From: Croceicoccus sp.
Lineage (GTDB): Bacteria; Pseudomonadota; Alphaproteobacteria; Sphingomonadales; Sphingomonadaceae
Length of the DNA stretch: 64,000 nucleotides
Direction: 5' to 3'
Assembly: GCA_002694745.1 (NCBI GenBank)
Contig: NZMY01000006.1
Location: forward strand, 1 to 64,000
Shown here: positions 26,549 through 36,041 of the stretch, piece after piece
How positions within the stretch are numbered: the stretch's first letter is position 1
How the letters are laid out: every line of letters begins with the position of its first letter
Translations under genes and position numbers: made by a program
The notes under the pieces: generated by a model
What the model was told of the DNA's origin: nothing
The model's input: the letters and a program-made list of their open reading frames with translations, nothing else
Databases searched by the model: none

Positions 26549-28327
26549 ATGGAGCATAGGATGGCTCTGTCCGCGGCGCTGCTGGTTCTGGTCGGCGCGT
26601 CTGGCGGCACGGCAAGCGGATCGAACAATACGATCTCACCCGAAACACTGGCGGCGCTTGACCCGACGCGGGCGGGGCGGATCGCCTGCAGGGGGCTCGA
26701 TGTGTCGGGCGCCACGCTCGAGCAGCGGCTGAAACTGGCCGAGGCGATGGGGCCGGACAACGCTTCGGGCACCATGGGGCTCTATCCCGGCCTGATGGCG
26801 ACCGATCTGCCGCTGGGCGACATGGATCCGCTGGCGCGGCGCTATTTCGAGCAGGGGCTGGCGCTGGCCTATGGCTTCAACCATCGCGCGGCGATCCGGT
26901 CGTTCCGCCATGCGCAGCGGGTCGATCCCGATTGCGTGATGTGCTGGTGGGGCGAGGCGATGGCGAACGGGCCCAACATCAATGCGGCCATGAACGACGA
27001 TCAGAACCGCGCCGCGCTGGCCGCGCTGGACAAGGCGCGCAGCCTGTCCGCCGGGGCCGATCCGATGGTCGCCGCGCTGGTGGAGGCGCAAAGCGCGCGC
27101 TATTCCGCCGATGCCGCATCCGACCGCGCGGCGCTGGATGCGGATTATGCCGATGCGATGCTGGGTCTGGCACGGCAGATGCCCGGCAGCCACGATCTGG
27201 CGGTGCTGGCGGCCGAAGCGGCGATGAACACCACGCCGTGGAACTATTGGGACCTCGATTCCGGAACCGCCCAGCCCCGCATTGCCGAGGCGGTGGCGCT
27301 GATCGAAAAGGTCATGGCGCGCAGCCCGCAGCATCCGCAGGCCTCGCACCTCTATATCCATCTGCAGGAGCTGCCCGAGCCCGAGAAGGCCGAAGCGGCG
27401 GCGGACCGGCTGCGCGATACCGGTCCGGCGGCGCTGGGCCATCTGGTCCACATGCCTTCGCATATCTATTACCGGATCGGGCGATATGCGGACTCGCTGG
27501 CCGCCAACCGCGCCGCCGTCGCCGCGGACGAGGCCTATCTGGCGCGGGCGAGCGACGACGCGATGGTCCGGTTCGGCTATTACCCGCATAATGTCCATTT
27601 CCTGCTGACGTCGGCGCAGATGATGGGCGATGTCGGCACCGTGATGTCGCAGACGGCGCGCCTGCAATCGATTCTGGATGTCGAGACCGGGCGCGAATTG
27701 CCGTGGGTGCAGGCGATCTATGCCGCGCCTTATTTCGCGCAGGCGCAATACGGGTCTTCGGCAGCGGTGCTGGCGCTGACGGGAAAGACCCATCCGCTCG
27801 AATATGTGGACGCGATGCGGCGTTACGCGCGGGCGGTCGCCTATGCGGACCAGCGCGACGAGGCCGGTTTTGCGAGCGAAATGGCCGTTCTGGAACGGCT
27901 GGCGGGATCGGAAGGCGTAACTGGAATGGAGGCCGCCGGATTCCCCGCGCCCCTGATCGTTCGCCTGTCGGCGGAAGTGGCGGAAGGGCGGATGGCCCTG
28001 TCGCAAGGCCGGTCGGACGAGGCCATCGCCCATTTCACCAAGGCGGCGGAGATGCAGAAGGCGATCCCCTATATGGAGCCGCCGTTCTGGTATTATCCGG
28101 TCAGCCAGTCGCTGGGCGCGGCCTATTACCAGGCGGCGCGGTACGAGGATGCGCGGCAGGCGTTCCGCGCCGCGCTGTTCGAGGCGCCCAACAATGCGCT
28201 GGCGCTTTACGGGCTGGCGCAGACCGAGAGGAAACTGGGCCACAAGCCGGAAGCCGCCGCCGCCGAAGCCGCCTTCGACAAGGTCTGGGCGGGCAACGAT
28301 GACTGGCTGGACATGAAGCGGATCTGA
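26549..28327 (+). CDS. secreted tetratricopeptide-repeat protein
   Basis: A 592-residue protein with a short hydrophobic N-terminus (about residues 5-20), suggesting export, and helical repeats throughout. The first repeat has FNHRAAIRSFRHAQRVDP followed by DCVMCWWGEAMANGPNIN, a CxxCWW signature seen in a known group of TPR proteins. Later TPR-like units run at about 500-580 (DEAIAHFTKAAEM, EDARQAFRAALFEAP). LYIHLQELPEPEKA and VHMPSHIYYRIGRY are conserved segments of this group. ATG is preceded by GGAGGTGG. The function is unknown; the CxxC may bind heme or metal, but that is a guess. Confidence 0.8.
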   Translation: MEHRMALSAALLVLVGASGGTASGSNNTISPETLAALDPTRAGRIACRGLDVSGATLEQRLKLAEAMGPDNASGTMGLYPGLMATDLPLGDMDPLARRYFEQGLALAYGFNHRAAIRSFRHAQRVDPDCVMCWWGEAMANGPNINAAMNDDQNRAALAALDKARSLSAGADPMVAALVEAQSARYSADAASDRAALDADYADAMLGLARQMPGSHDLAVLAAEAAMNTTPWNYWDLDSGTAQPRIAEAVALIEKVMARSPQHPQASHLYIHLQELPEPEKAEAAADRLRDTGPAALGHLVHMPSHIYYRIGRYADSLAANRAAVAADEAYLARASDDAMVRFGYYPHNVHFLLTSAQMMGDVGTVMSQTARLQSILDVETGRELPWVQAIYAAPYFAQAQYGSSAAVLALTGKTHPLEYVDAMRRYARAVAYADQRDEAGFASEMAVLERLAGSEGVTGMEAAGFPAPLIVRLSAEVAEGRMALSQGRSDEAIAHFTKAAEMQKAIPYMEPPFWYYPVSQSLGAAYYQAARYEDARQAFRAALFEAPNNALALYGLAQTERKLGHKPEAAAAEAAFDKVWAGNDDWLDMKRI

Positions 28328-28336
28328 CGCCGCCAG

Positions 28337-29698
28337 TTACTTCAGCAGCACCAGCTCCTCGGCCATGGTGGGGTGGATCGCGACGGTGGCGTCGAAATCG
28401 TCCTTGGTCAGCCCCGCCTTCACCGCGACGGCGGCGGCCTGCATGATTTCGGGCGCGTCGGGGCCGATCATGTGGATGCCGACGATCTTGCCCGAATTGC
28501 CGTCGCAGATCATCTTGTAGAGGCCGCGTTCGTTGCGGCCCGCCAGCACGTTCTTCATCGGGCGGAAATCGGCGAGATAGACCTTCACGTCGCCCAGGGT
28601 GTTGCGCGCCTCGCCCTCGGTCATGCCGACGGCGGCGATGGGCGGGTGGCTGAAGACGGCGCTTGGCACGCAGTCATAGGACACCGTCGTCGGCTTGTTC
28701 CCGAACACGCTGTCGGCGAAGGCCTGCCCTTCGCGGATGGCGACGGGGGTCAGCTGGATGCGGTCGGTCACGTCGCCCACGGCGTAGATATTGTCGATAT
28801 TGGTCTTGGAGAAACGGTCGACCTTGATCTCGCCCCGCTCGCCCAGTTCGACGCCCGCGTTTTCGAGGCCCAGCCCTTCGACGTTCGGCACGCGGCCCGT
28901 GGCGAAGAGGACGCAATCGACCTCCATATCCTCGTGATTGGTCATCGAGACGCGGAGGCAGCCTTCGTCGGTCTTCTCGATCCCGCGGAATTCGGCGTTG
29001 AAGCGGAAATTAATGCCCTTCATCGTCGAGATCTGGAGCAGGCGGTCGCGCACGCTCTCGTCATAGCCGCGCAGCAGCCGGTCGGAGCGGTTGATGATGG
29101 TGACCGTGCTGCCGAATTCGTTGAAGATGCCGGCGAATTCATTGGCGATATAGCCGCCGCCCGCGATCAGCACGCGCTTGGGCAGTTCGTCGAGGTGGAA
29201 CGCCTCGTTGCTGGTGATGCCAAGCTCGTGGCCGGGGCAATCGGGGATGCGCGGGCGCGCGCCGGTGGCGATCAGGATCTTGTCGGCGGTGACCGTCTGG
29301 CCGCCGGACAGCTTGATCGTATGCTCATCGACCAGTTCGGCGCGTTCGTCGAAGATGGTGACGTCATGGTTGCCCAAGGTCTGGGTATAGAGGCCGCTGA
29401 TGCGGGTGACATCGTCGAGCACGGTGTCGCGCAGTTTCTTCCAGTCGAAGCGCGCATTCTCGACCGTCCAGCCGAATTGCTGCGCGTCCTCCAGATCCTC
29501 GGCGAAATGGGCGCCGTAGACCAGCATCTTCTTGGGCACGCAGCCGCGGATTACGCAGGTGCCGCCGACGCGGTGTTCCTCGGCCACCGCGACGCGCGCG
29601 CTATGCGCGGCGGCCACGCGCGAGGCGCGCACCCCGCCGGACCCCGCGCCGATCACGAAGAGGTCGAAGTCGTATGGGCTGTCGGTACGGTCGGTCAT
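28337..29698 (-). CDS. gor: glutathione-disulfide reductase
   Basis: A 453-residue flavoprotein that reduces oxidised glutathione with NADPH in the cytoplasm. The FAD motif GAGSGGVRAS lies near residue 17 and the redox pair is Cys48/Cys53 in GGTCVIRGCVPKK. A second Rossmann motif near residue 175 is IAGGGYIANEFAGI, and the dimer-interface active base His lies in VAIHPTMAEE near the end. The stop lies 9 bases from the converging TPR gene stop. ATG 29696-29698. Confidence 0.95.
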   Translation of the reverse strand: MTDRTDSPYDFDLFVIGAGSGGVRASRVAAAHSARVAVAEEHRVGGTCVIRGCVPKKMLVYGAHFAEDLEDAQQFGWTVENARFDWKKLRDTVLDDVTRISGLYTQTLGNHDVTIFDERAELVDEHTIKLSGGQTVTADKILIATGARPRIPDCPGHELGITSNEAFHLDELPKRVLIAGGGYIANEFAGIFNEFGSTVTIINRSDRLLRGYDESVRDRLLQISTMKGINFRFNAEFRGIEKTDEGCLRVSMTNHEDMEVDCVLFATGRVPNVEGLGLENAGVELGERGEIKVDRFSKTNIDNIYAVGDVTDRIQLTPVAIREGQAFADSVFGNKPTTVSYDCVPSAVFSHPPIAAVGMTEGEARNTLGDVKVYLADFRPMKNVLAGRNERGLYKMICDGNSGKIVGIHMIGPDAPEIMQAAAVAVKAGLTKDDFDATVAIHPTMAEELVLLK

Positions 29699-29786
29699 TC
29701 ATCGCTCCCTGAGTGGTGGGGGCGATATGGGCGGTACGGGGCGGATTGCAAAGCCGTCCGCCCCCTGCCCGACATTCCGGGTGCCG

Positions 29787-31322
29787 TTATTTGAGGCCGG
29801 CGGCTTCCAGCAGCGCCTCGGTGCTGGGATCGAAACCCTCGCCCTTGCCGCTCTCGATCTCTTTCGCGATCTGCTTGCCCAGTTCCACGCCGAACTGGTC
29901 GAACGGGTTGATTCCCATCAGCACCGCGTTGCAGAAGGTGCGGTGTTCGTGGAACGCGATCAGCGCGCCCAAGGTCGCCGCGTCCATGTCGTCGCACAGA
30001 ATGGTCGCGCTGGGCCGGTTGCCGGGATAGCTGCGCGCGGGATCGTCGCTGCCCTTCCCCGCCATAAGCGCCGCGCCCTGCGCGAAGCAATTGGTCAGCA
30101 GGATGCGGTGGTGTTCGTCGGACAATGCGTCGCCCGGCGCGATGCTGGCGATGAAATCGACCGGCACCGTCACCGTGCCCTGGTGGAGCAGCTGGAACAC
30201 CGCGTGCTGCGCATCGGTGCCGACGCCGCCCCAGGTGATCGGCGCGGTGGGGCCGTCGACGGGCTTGCCGTCCATCGTCACCAGCTTGCCGTTCGATTCC
30301 ATCTCAAGCTGCTGGAGATAGTCGGGAAACAGCTTCAGCCGCTCGTCATAGGCGAAGACCGCGCGGGTCTGGCAGCCGCGCAGCCGCGTGTAAAGCTGGT
30401 CGGCGAAGGCGGCGCGCAAGGGGAGGTTGGCGCGCGCGTCGGTGTCGCGGAAGTGGATGTCGACCGCCTGCGCGCCCGCCAGCATCGCCTCGAACTCGTC
30501 CCAGCCCAGCGCGATGGCGACGGGAAAGCCGATCGAGGACCACAGCGAATAGCGTCCGCCTACCGTCTCGCTGAACGGCAGCACGCGGGTTTCGTCGACG
30601 CCCCATTCGACCGCCTTTTCAGGGCTGGCGGTCAAGGCGACGACGCGCCCATAGGGATCGCTGACGCCGTTCTCCTTCAGCCAGTCGAGCGCGCTTTCCG
30701 CGTTGGTCATCGTCTCGATCGTGGTGAAGGTCTTGGAGGCGACCGCGATCATCGTCGTTTTCGGATCGCAGGCGTGCATCGCGTCTTCCAGCGCGCAGCC
30801 GTCGATGTTGGAGACGACATGCACGTCGATCAGCGGCGCGTCGATGTCGCGCGCCAGCATGGCGAGCGCGCAGGCCGGGCCCAGCGCCGAACCGCCGATG
30901 CCGATGTGTATGAGGTGCTTCACCTCGCCCAGTTCGCCTGCGCGGATCGCTTCCACCAGTAGCTTCATGCGCTGGTGCAGCGCCATCGCTTCCTCGACGC
31001 TGCTGTCCTTGCCGACGCCGCGCTGGGCGGTGTGTTCGGCGGCGCGGCCCTCGGTCGGGTTGGCGATGCCGCCGGTCAGCAGCACGTCGCGGCGCCCGGC
31101 GAAATCCATCGCATCGGCCAGCTCCTCGAACGCGCCCATGTGAACCTCGTCCAGATGGGTCTTGGACCAGTCGAACAGGATCGAACCTGCCGTCTCCCCT
31201 TCGCCCCAGCCGATGCGGCCCGTCAGCGCCGACAGACGCTGCGGATCGGCGTCGAACAATTGCTTCAACGTGGGGGTCGGCAGGTTCTGAAGGCGGTCGC
31301 GGATCGCGGCGGCGTCGGTCAT
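29787..31322 (-). CDS. pgi: glucose-6-phosphate isomerase
   Basis: A 511-residue isomerase interconverting glucose-6-phosphate and fructose-6-phosphate. Conserved parts are VLLTGGIANPTEGRAAEH, HIGIGGSALGP, VASKTFTTIETMTNA, ETVGGRYSLWSSIGFP (family signature) and FDQFGVELGKQIA near the end. The ATG at 31320-31322 (MTDAAAIRDR) matches relatives, so the 19-residue extension is not used. It is divergent from lepB across about 135 bases. The ribosome-binding site is weak. Confidence 0.95.
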   Translation of the reverse strand: MTDAAAIRDRLQNLPTPTLKQLFDADPQRLSALTGRIGWGEGETAGSILFDWSKTHLDEVHMGAFEELADAMDFAGRRDVLLTGGIANPTEGRAAEHTAQRGVGKDSSVEEAMALHQRMKLLVEAIRAGELGEVKHLIHIGIGGSALGPACALAMLARDIDAPLIDVHVVSNIDGCALEDAMHACDPKTTMIAVASKTFTTIETMTNAESALDWLKENGVSDPYGRVVALTASPEKAVEWGVDETRVLPFSETVGGRYSLWSSIGFPVAIALGWDEFEAMLAGAQAVDIHFRDTDARANLPLRAAFADQLYTRLRGCQTRAVFAYDERLKLFPDYLQQLEMESNGKLVTMDGKPVDGPTAPITWGGVGTDAQHAVFQLLHQGTVTVPVDFIASIAPGDALSDEHHRILLTNCFAQGAALMAGKGSDDPARSYPGNRPSATILCDDMDAATLGALIAFHEHRTFCNAVLMGINPFDQFGVELGKQIAKEIESGKGEGFDPSTEALLEAAGLK

Positions 31323-31458
31323 GGTAAGATCTGTTCCCTGTTGCCGTGTAACTGGTCGATTGAATCGGGCGGCGCGCAAGGTTTCGCTTGGCCGCCGTGC
31401 GCTTCCTGCCCTATGCCGCGCTGCGATACCAGACCATCGGCAGGCGAAAACAGGTTAC

Positions 31459-32376
31459 ATGCAAATTTCCGGTTCCAGCGATAAAGGCGACGATGCGCCC
31501 GGTGGCACGGCCGCGTCCGGCGATCCCTTTGCAAAGCCCGCCGACGCAAGGCCCGTGAAAAAGGAAAAGAAGGAGGACAGCTTTCCCGTCTTCCTGCTGA
31601 AGCTGGCGGTGATCGTGTTCATCTTCCGCAGCTTCATCTTTTCGCCCTTCAACATCCCGTCGGAATCGATGCTGCCGCGCCTGTTGATCGGGGATTACCT
31701 GCTCGCGTCGAAATGGTCGTATGGCTACACGCGCTATTCGCTGCCGTTCTCGATGCCGCTGATCCCGGGGCGCATCCTTGCCAGCACGCCCGAGCGCGGC
31801 GATGTCGCGATCTTCAAGGCGCCGCCGGACCAGGCGAACGACTATATCAAGCGCGTGATCGGCCTGCCGGGCGACCAGATCCAGATGCGCGGCGGTCAGC
31901 TGTTCATCAACGGTGCCGCGATCCCCAAGCGCCGCATCGAGGATCTTTTGCTGCCCGTCACGCAGAACATGCGCGATGCCGCCGCCGCATCGGGTCGCGG
32001 ATCGCCCTGCATCGACATGCGGTTCGAGGAAACGGGGCCCGGCGCGATGAATTTCTGCCGCTATCCGCGCTATGTCGAAACGCTGCCTTCGGGCCGCAGC
32101 TATCAGGTGCTGGACCTGATCGACACGCCGCAGGACGACACGCCGGTGTTCACCGTGCCCGAGGGGCATTTATTCGCCATGGGCGACAATCGCGATAATT
32201 CCGAGGACAGCCGCTTTCCCGCGCGGATCGGCGGCGGGATCGGGATGGTGCCGATGGAGAACCTTGTCGGCAAGGCACAGGTCACCATGTTCTCGACCGA
32301 CGGATCGGCCAGCTGGATCAAGCCGTGGACATGGTTCCAGGCGACCCGCTGGGACCGGATCGGCGAGACGTTCTGA
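31459..32376 (+). CDS. lepB: signal peptidase I
   Basis: A 305-residue inner-membrane protease removing signal peptides. A charged cytoplasmic N-terminus (1-42) is followed by one membrane helix (about 43-62). The catalytic Ser70 lies in IPSESMLPRL and the general base Lys131 in DYIKRVIGLPGD; GDNRDNSEDSR marks the box E region. A family-specific insertion of about 70 residues with a Cys pair (SPCIDMRF and NFCRYP) lies between them. It heads a lepB-rnc-era operon; ATG 31459 is chosen over upstream in-frame codons because they would add a non-conserved stretch. Confidence 0.93.
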   Translation: MQISGSSDKGDDAPGGTAASGDPFAKPADARPVKKEKKEDSFPVFLLKLAVIVFIFRSFIFSPFNIPSESMLPRLLIGDYLLASKWSYGYTRYSLPFSMPLIPGRILASTPERGDVAIFKAPPDQANDYIKRVIGLPGDQIQMRGGQLFINGAAIPKRRIEDLLLPVTQNMRDAAAASGRGSPCIDMRFEETGPGAMNFCRYPRYVETLPSGRSYQVLDLIDTPQDDTPVFTVPEGHLFAMGDNRDNSEDSRFPARIGGGIGMVPMENLVGKAQVTMFSTDGSASWIKPWTWFQATRWDRIGETF

Positions 32377-32416
32377 GCAGCGCAATTGTCACGGGCAGCA
32401 TCATGACGGCAGCATC

Positions 32417-33118
32417 ATGACCGACGGGCAGAAACATCAGGAGCCACGAACGATCGGCGACGCCACGCGCGGCTGGATCGAGCGTGAGACGCAGCAGGCG
32501 CCGAAGGACGACGAGCTGTGGCTGGCGGCGCTGACGCATGGCAGCATGGGCGAGAGTTTCGATTACCAGCGGCTGGAATTCCTGGGCGACCGCGTGCTGG
32601 GGCTGACCATCGCGGAATGGCTGTACGACCAGACCGACGGGGCCGAGGGCAAGCTGTCGCAGCGGCTGAACGCGCTGGTCAGCCGCAATGCCTGCGCCAA
32701 GGTGGGCCGCGCGGTGGGGCTGGCCGATTACATGCGGCTGGGCAAGCAGGCGCGCGCCGATGGCGGGCTGAACAGCGACAATATCCTCGGCGACGTGATC
32801 GAGGCGCTGATCGGTGCCTGTTTCCTCGAGCACGGGTTCGACACCGCGCGCGCCATGGTGCGCCGCTGGTGGGCCGACGCGGTCGAGGGGCGCACGGGGC
32901 AGTCCAAGCATCCCAAGTCGGCTTTGCAGGAATGGGCCGCGGGCAATCGCCGCAAGATGCCCGAATACGAGTTGGTCGACCGCAGCGGTCCCGACCATGC
33001 GCTGCGCTTTACGGTGCGCGTATCGGTGCACGGCGTGGGCGATGAAACCGGCACCGGCATTTCCAAACAGCAGGCCGAAACCGACGCGGCGGCCCGCTTT
33101 CTTGAGCGTCACGGATAG
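32417..33118 (+). CDS. rnc: ribonuclease III
   Basis: A 233-residue double-stranded-RNA endonuclease for rRNA and mRNA processing. The catalytic signature is RLEFLGDRVLGL near residue 50, with the second acidic site in ILGDVIEALIGA near residue 120. The double-stranded-RNA binding domain covers about 160-230 (PKSALQEWAAGN, GISKQQAETDAAARFL). The Ser usually seen in LEFLGDSVL is Arg here, as in some alphaproteobacteria. ATG 32417 gives the family length. It precedes era by 5 bases. Confidence 0.95.
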   Translation: MTDGQKHQEPRTIGDATRGWIERETQQAPKDDELWLAALTHGSMGESFDYQRLEFLGDRVLGLTIAEWLYDQTDGAEGKLSQRLNALVSRNACAKVGRAVGLADYMRLGKQARADGGLNSDNILGDVIEALIGACFLEHGFDTARAMVRRWWADAVEGRTGQSKHPKSALQEWAAGNRRKMPEYELVDRSGPDHALRFTVRVSVHGVGDETGTGISKQQAETDAAARFLERHG

Positions 33119-33123
33119 GAATT

Positions 33124-34065
33124 ATGGACAAGAGTGCAGACGACGCCCCTGCCGCAACCGAAACACGCTGCGGCGTGGTGGCGGTGCTGGGCGCGCCCAA
33201 TGCGGGCAAGTCGACGCTGGTGAACGCGCTGGTGGGGCAGAAGGTGGCGATCACCAGCCCCAAGGCGCAGACCACGCGCGCGCGCCTGCTGGGCATCGCG
33301 CTGGCGGAAAACGCCGCGGGCGAGCCGACCCAGATCGTATTGGCGGACACGCCGGGCATTTTCGCGCCGAAGCGGCGGCTGGACCGCGCGATGGTCAATG
33401 CCGCTTGGGAAGGCGCGGACGAGGCGGATGCGATCCTGCTGGTGGTCGATCCGATCAAGCAGCGCCGGCACGAGCTGATGCCGCTGATCGAGACGCTGGC
33501 ACAGCGGCCCGAGCGCAAGATCCTTGTGATCAACAAGGTCGATGCCTCGAAGAAAGAGGCGCTGCTGGTGCTGGCGCAGGACCTCGACGCGCAGGCCAAG
33601 TTCGACGAGATCTTCTTCGTCTCGGCGCTGACCGGCGACGGGGTGGACGAGATGAAGGCGCATCTTGCCTCGCTGATGCCCGAAGGTCCGTGGCTGTACC
33701 CCGAAGACCAGGTGTCGGACGCGTCGCAGCGGCTGCTGGCGGCGGAAATCACGCGCGAGCAGCTTTATCTGCAGCTGCGCGAGGAACTGCCCTATGACAG
33801 CGCGATCCGGCCCGAGGCCTATGTCGAGCGGCCCGACGGTTCGGTCGAGATCCGCCAGCAGATCGTGCTGGGCCGCGACAGCCAGAAACCCATCGTGCTG
33901 GGCAAGGGCGGCGCGCGCATCAAGGCCATCGGCGAGGCCGCGCGCGAGGAACTGTCCAAGCTGCTGGGCCAGAAGGTGCACCTGTTCCTGCATGTGAAGG
34001 TCCAGGAGAACTGGGCCGAGGACAAGGAGCTTTACGAGGTGCTGGGGCTCGACTGGGTGAAATAG
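33124..34065 (+). CDS. era: GTPase Era
   Basis: A 313-residue GTPase for 30S ribosome assembly. G1 is LGAPNAGKSTLVNAL, G3 is LADTPGIF and G4 is INKVD. The C-terminal KH domain binds 16S rRNA (VLGKGGARIKAIGEAAREEL). A slight oddity is APNAGKS instead of the common RPNVGKS. The rnc-era pairing with lepB upstream is the classical arrangement. Confidence 0.96.
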   Translation: MDKSADDAPAATETRCGVVAVLGAPNAGKSTLVNALVGQKVAITSPKAQTTRARLLGIALAENAAGEPTQIVLADTPGIFAPKRRLDRAMVNAAWEGADEADAILLVVDPIKQRRHELMPLIETLAQRPERKILVINKVDASKKEALLVLAQDLDAQAKFDEIFFVSALTGDGVDEMKAHLASLMPEGPWLYPEDQVSDASQRLLAAEITREQLYLQLREELPYDSAIRPEAYVERPDGSVEIRQQIVLGRDSQKPIVLGKGGARIKAIGEAAREELSKLLGQKVHLFLHVKVQENWAEDKELYEVLGLDWVK

Positions 34066-34080
34066 GGCCGCGTTCGCCGC

Positions 34081-34554
34081 ATGCCGGTCGGCCCTGCCCT
34101 GTCCGCTTCGGTTCGTGCAGTCGGCACGCTGATGGCGGCGGCGCGGGATCCGTGGTGGATCATCTCGAGCGCGGCGGTGGCGCTGCACGGGGCCGATGCG
34201 GGCGAGGTCGCCGATGTGGACGTGCTGCTGAGCGAAGCCGATGCGCAGGCCATCCTGCCGGGCATCGGGATCGAATGCCGGCCCGGCCCCGCGCATCCGA
34301 CGTTCCGGTCGGGCATTTTCGCGACATGGACTGGGACCGCTCTACCGGTCGAATTCATGGCGGGTTTCTGCCATTTTTCGGGCGGGACATGGGTGCCGGT
34401 GCAGCCCGTGACGCGCAAGCCGGTCGATGTCGGCGGCGCGAGAGTGTTCATTCCCGAACGGGCAGAGCTGCACGCCATGCTGACCGGCTTTGGCCGGCCC
34501 AAGGATCTGGTGCGTGCCCGCAGTCTGGCGGCGGACCGGGATCGGCCCGCCTAG
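34081..34554 (+). CDS. nucleotidyltransferase-fold protein (hypothetical)
   Basis: A 157-residue protein. The segment WWIISSAAVALHGADAGEVADVDVLL near residues 25-50 (broken here as two halves: a helix, then ADVDVLL) resembles the DxD metal-binding core of minimal nucleotidyltransferases. No obvious partner of the HEPN type is next to it. It follows era by 15 bases in the same direction and may ride on the same transcript. Its stop codon overlaps, on the other strand, the stop of the MFS gene in a shared CTAG (34551-34554). Function unknown. Confidence 0.6.
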   Translation: MPVGPALSASVRAVGTLMAAARDPWWIISSAAVALHGADAGEVADVDVLLSEADAQAILPGIGIECRPGPAHPTFRSGIFATWTGTALPVEFMAGFCHFSGGTWVPVQPVTRKPVDVGGARVFIPERAELHAMLTGFGRPKDLVRARSLAADRDRPA

Positions 34555-35984
34555 GCACCCGTCTGCACATATTGCGCCATTCGCCGCTGCGCGACGATGG
34601 TGCGATAGCGGGTGAGCGAGCACAGGCCCGCGACCATCGACAGGGCGATCGCGACATAGAAGGGCACCGGGCCGAGGCCTAGACCAAGGCCCAGCATCAG
34701 GCCCGCCAGCGCCGCCGCATTGGCCTGCCCGAACAGGCGCGAGGTGGACAGCACGCCGCCCGCCGCCGCCGCACGCTCACGCGGGGCGCTGCCGATCAGC
34801 AGGCGCGAATTGGGCGGCATGAAAAAGGCGAAACCGATCGCGCAGGTGACCAGCCGCCATGCGACATCGAAATAGCTGCCATCGGCGGGCAGGAAGATGA
34901 AGGAAACGAACCCGGCGATCAGGATCGCAAGCCCAAACAGGCCCAGCTTCGTCGGGGCGACGCGGTCGGACAGCCAGCCGGTGAACGGCGCAAAGATCAG
35001 CATGGTCAGCGGAAAGGGCAGCAGCAGCAGGCCCACCTGATCGGGCGTGTAGCCCAGCTTTTGTTCAAGGATGAAGGGCAGCGACACGGTGAGCAGCCCG
35101 GTCGCGCAGAACGCCACCGCGCCCGCCAGTGCGGACAGGCCGACGGCGGGCAGCGCGAGGATGTCGACGGGCAGTACGGGGCGGTCCTGCTGACGCTCGC
35201 GCCGGACCAGCAGCCATGCGGACAATGCGCCGAACACGAAGGCGGCGATGCCGGGCAGCAGCGTGCCGCCATGCGCGGCCAATTGCACCCCGCCGATCAG
35301 CAGCGCGACGGTGACCGCGCTCCACGCGCTGCCGGTGCCGTCGAGTTCCGCACCGGGGCGGGCGTTGGGCAGGCTGCGGCCCAGCAGCAGTGACAGCAGC
35401 GCGAAGGGCACCGCGACCACGAACACATATTGCCACGAAAAATGCGCCACGATGAACCCGCCCAGCGTCGGCGCCAGCGCGGCGGAGGAAGCCACCACCA
35501 CCGAATTGACGCCCAGCCCGCTGCCGAGGCTCTTGTCCGGATAGATGTTGCGGATCATCGCCGATGCGACCGCCAGCGCCAGGCTGGCCCCCAGCGCCTG
35601 CAGCGCGCGCAGCACCAGCAGCATGGCAAAGCTGTCGATGAACCACACCAATGCCGAGGCGGAGCAGAACAGCACCTGCCCGATCTGGTAGATGCGGCGG
35701 TGCCCGATGCGGTCGCCCAGCTTGGCGAAGGGCAGCAGGCCCATCACCATCACCAGCTGATAGATCGTGACGACCGAGGTGACCGCCCCTTCGCTGACGT
35801 CAAGCTCGCGCGACAATGTGGGCAGCGCGACATTGGCGATGACCGAATCGAGCACGAACAGCGCGGTGCCGAAACTGACCGCGATGATCGCCCAGATGCG
35901 GCGGGGCATGGGCAGGCCCTCGCCGTCCTCGCTCACGCCGGGTCCGCCGGGCGACGCGCCGTCATCCATGACTGTCTGCTGCAT
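34551..35984 (-). CDS. MFS transporter, DHA2-type drug exporter
   Basis: A 477-residue protein with about 14 hydrophobic spans, as in the EmrB/QacA branch of proton-coupled exporters. The first span has LDSVIANVALPTLSREL, followed by motif A-like GDRIGHRRIYQIG near residue 90 and SGLGVNSVVVASSAALAPTLGG (motif C region, quoted in part: ALAPTLGGFI) near residue 155. Substrate cannot be predicted; no TetR regulator or EmrA-like adaptor is adjacent. ATG 35982-35984; a second in-frame ATG is at residue 26. Confidence 0.85.
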   Translation of the reverse strand: MQQTVMDDGASPGGPGVSEDGEGLPMPRRIWAIIAVSFGTALFVLDSVIANVALPTLSRELDVSEGAVTSVVTIYQLVMVMGLLPFAKLGDRIGHRRIYQIGQVLFCSASALVWFIDSFAMLLVLRALQALGASLALAVASAMIRNIYPDKSLGSGLGVNSVVVASSAALAPTLGGFIVAHFSWQYVFVVAVPFALLSLLLGRSLPNARPGAELDGTGSAWSAVTVALLIGGVQLAAHGGTLLPGIAAFVFGALSAWLLVRRERQQDRPVLPVDILALPAVGLSALAGAVAFCATGLLTVSLPFILEQKLGYTPDQVGLLLLPFPLTMLIFAPFTGWLSDRVAPTKLGLFGLAILIAGFVSFIFLPADGSYFDVAWRLVTCAIGFAFFMPPNSRLLIGSAPRERAAAAGGVLSTSRLFGQANAAALAGLMLGLGLGLGPVPFYVAIALSMVAGLCSLTRYRTIVAQRRMAQYVQTGA

Positions 35985-36041
35985 GGGTGATGGACGCGAA
36001 CGGCGGCGAAACGTTCCGCTCTGCCGCCGGGCGCGGACGCA

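Noticed and set aside
31520-31540. CTTTGCAAAG-like site as a ScfR operator
   Set aside because: It lies within lepB coding sequence (codons for DPFAKP) and is best explained as a chance match.
34081-34554. Nucleotidyltransferase-like gene as the antitoxin of a HEPN/MNT toxin system
   Set aside because: No HEPN-domain gene is next to it; it sits between era and an MFS gene.
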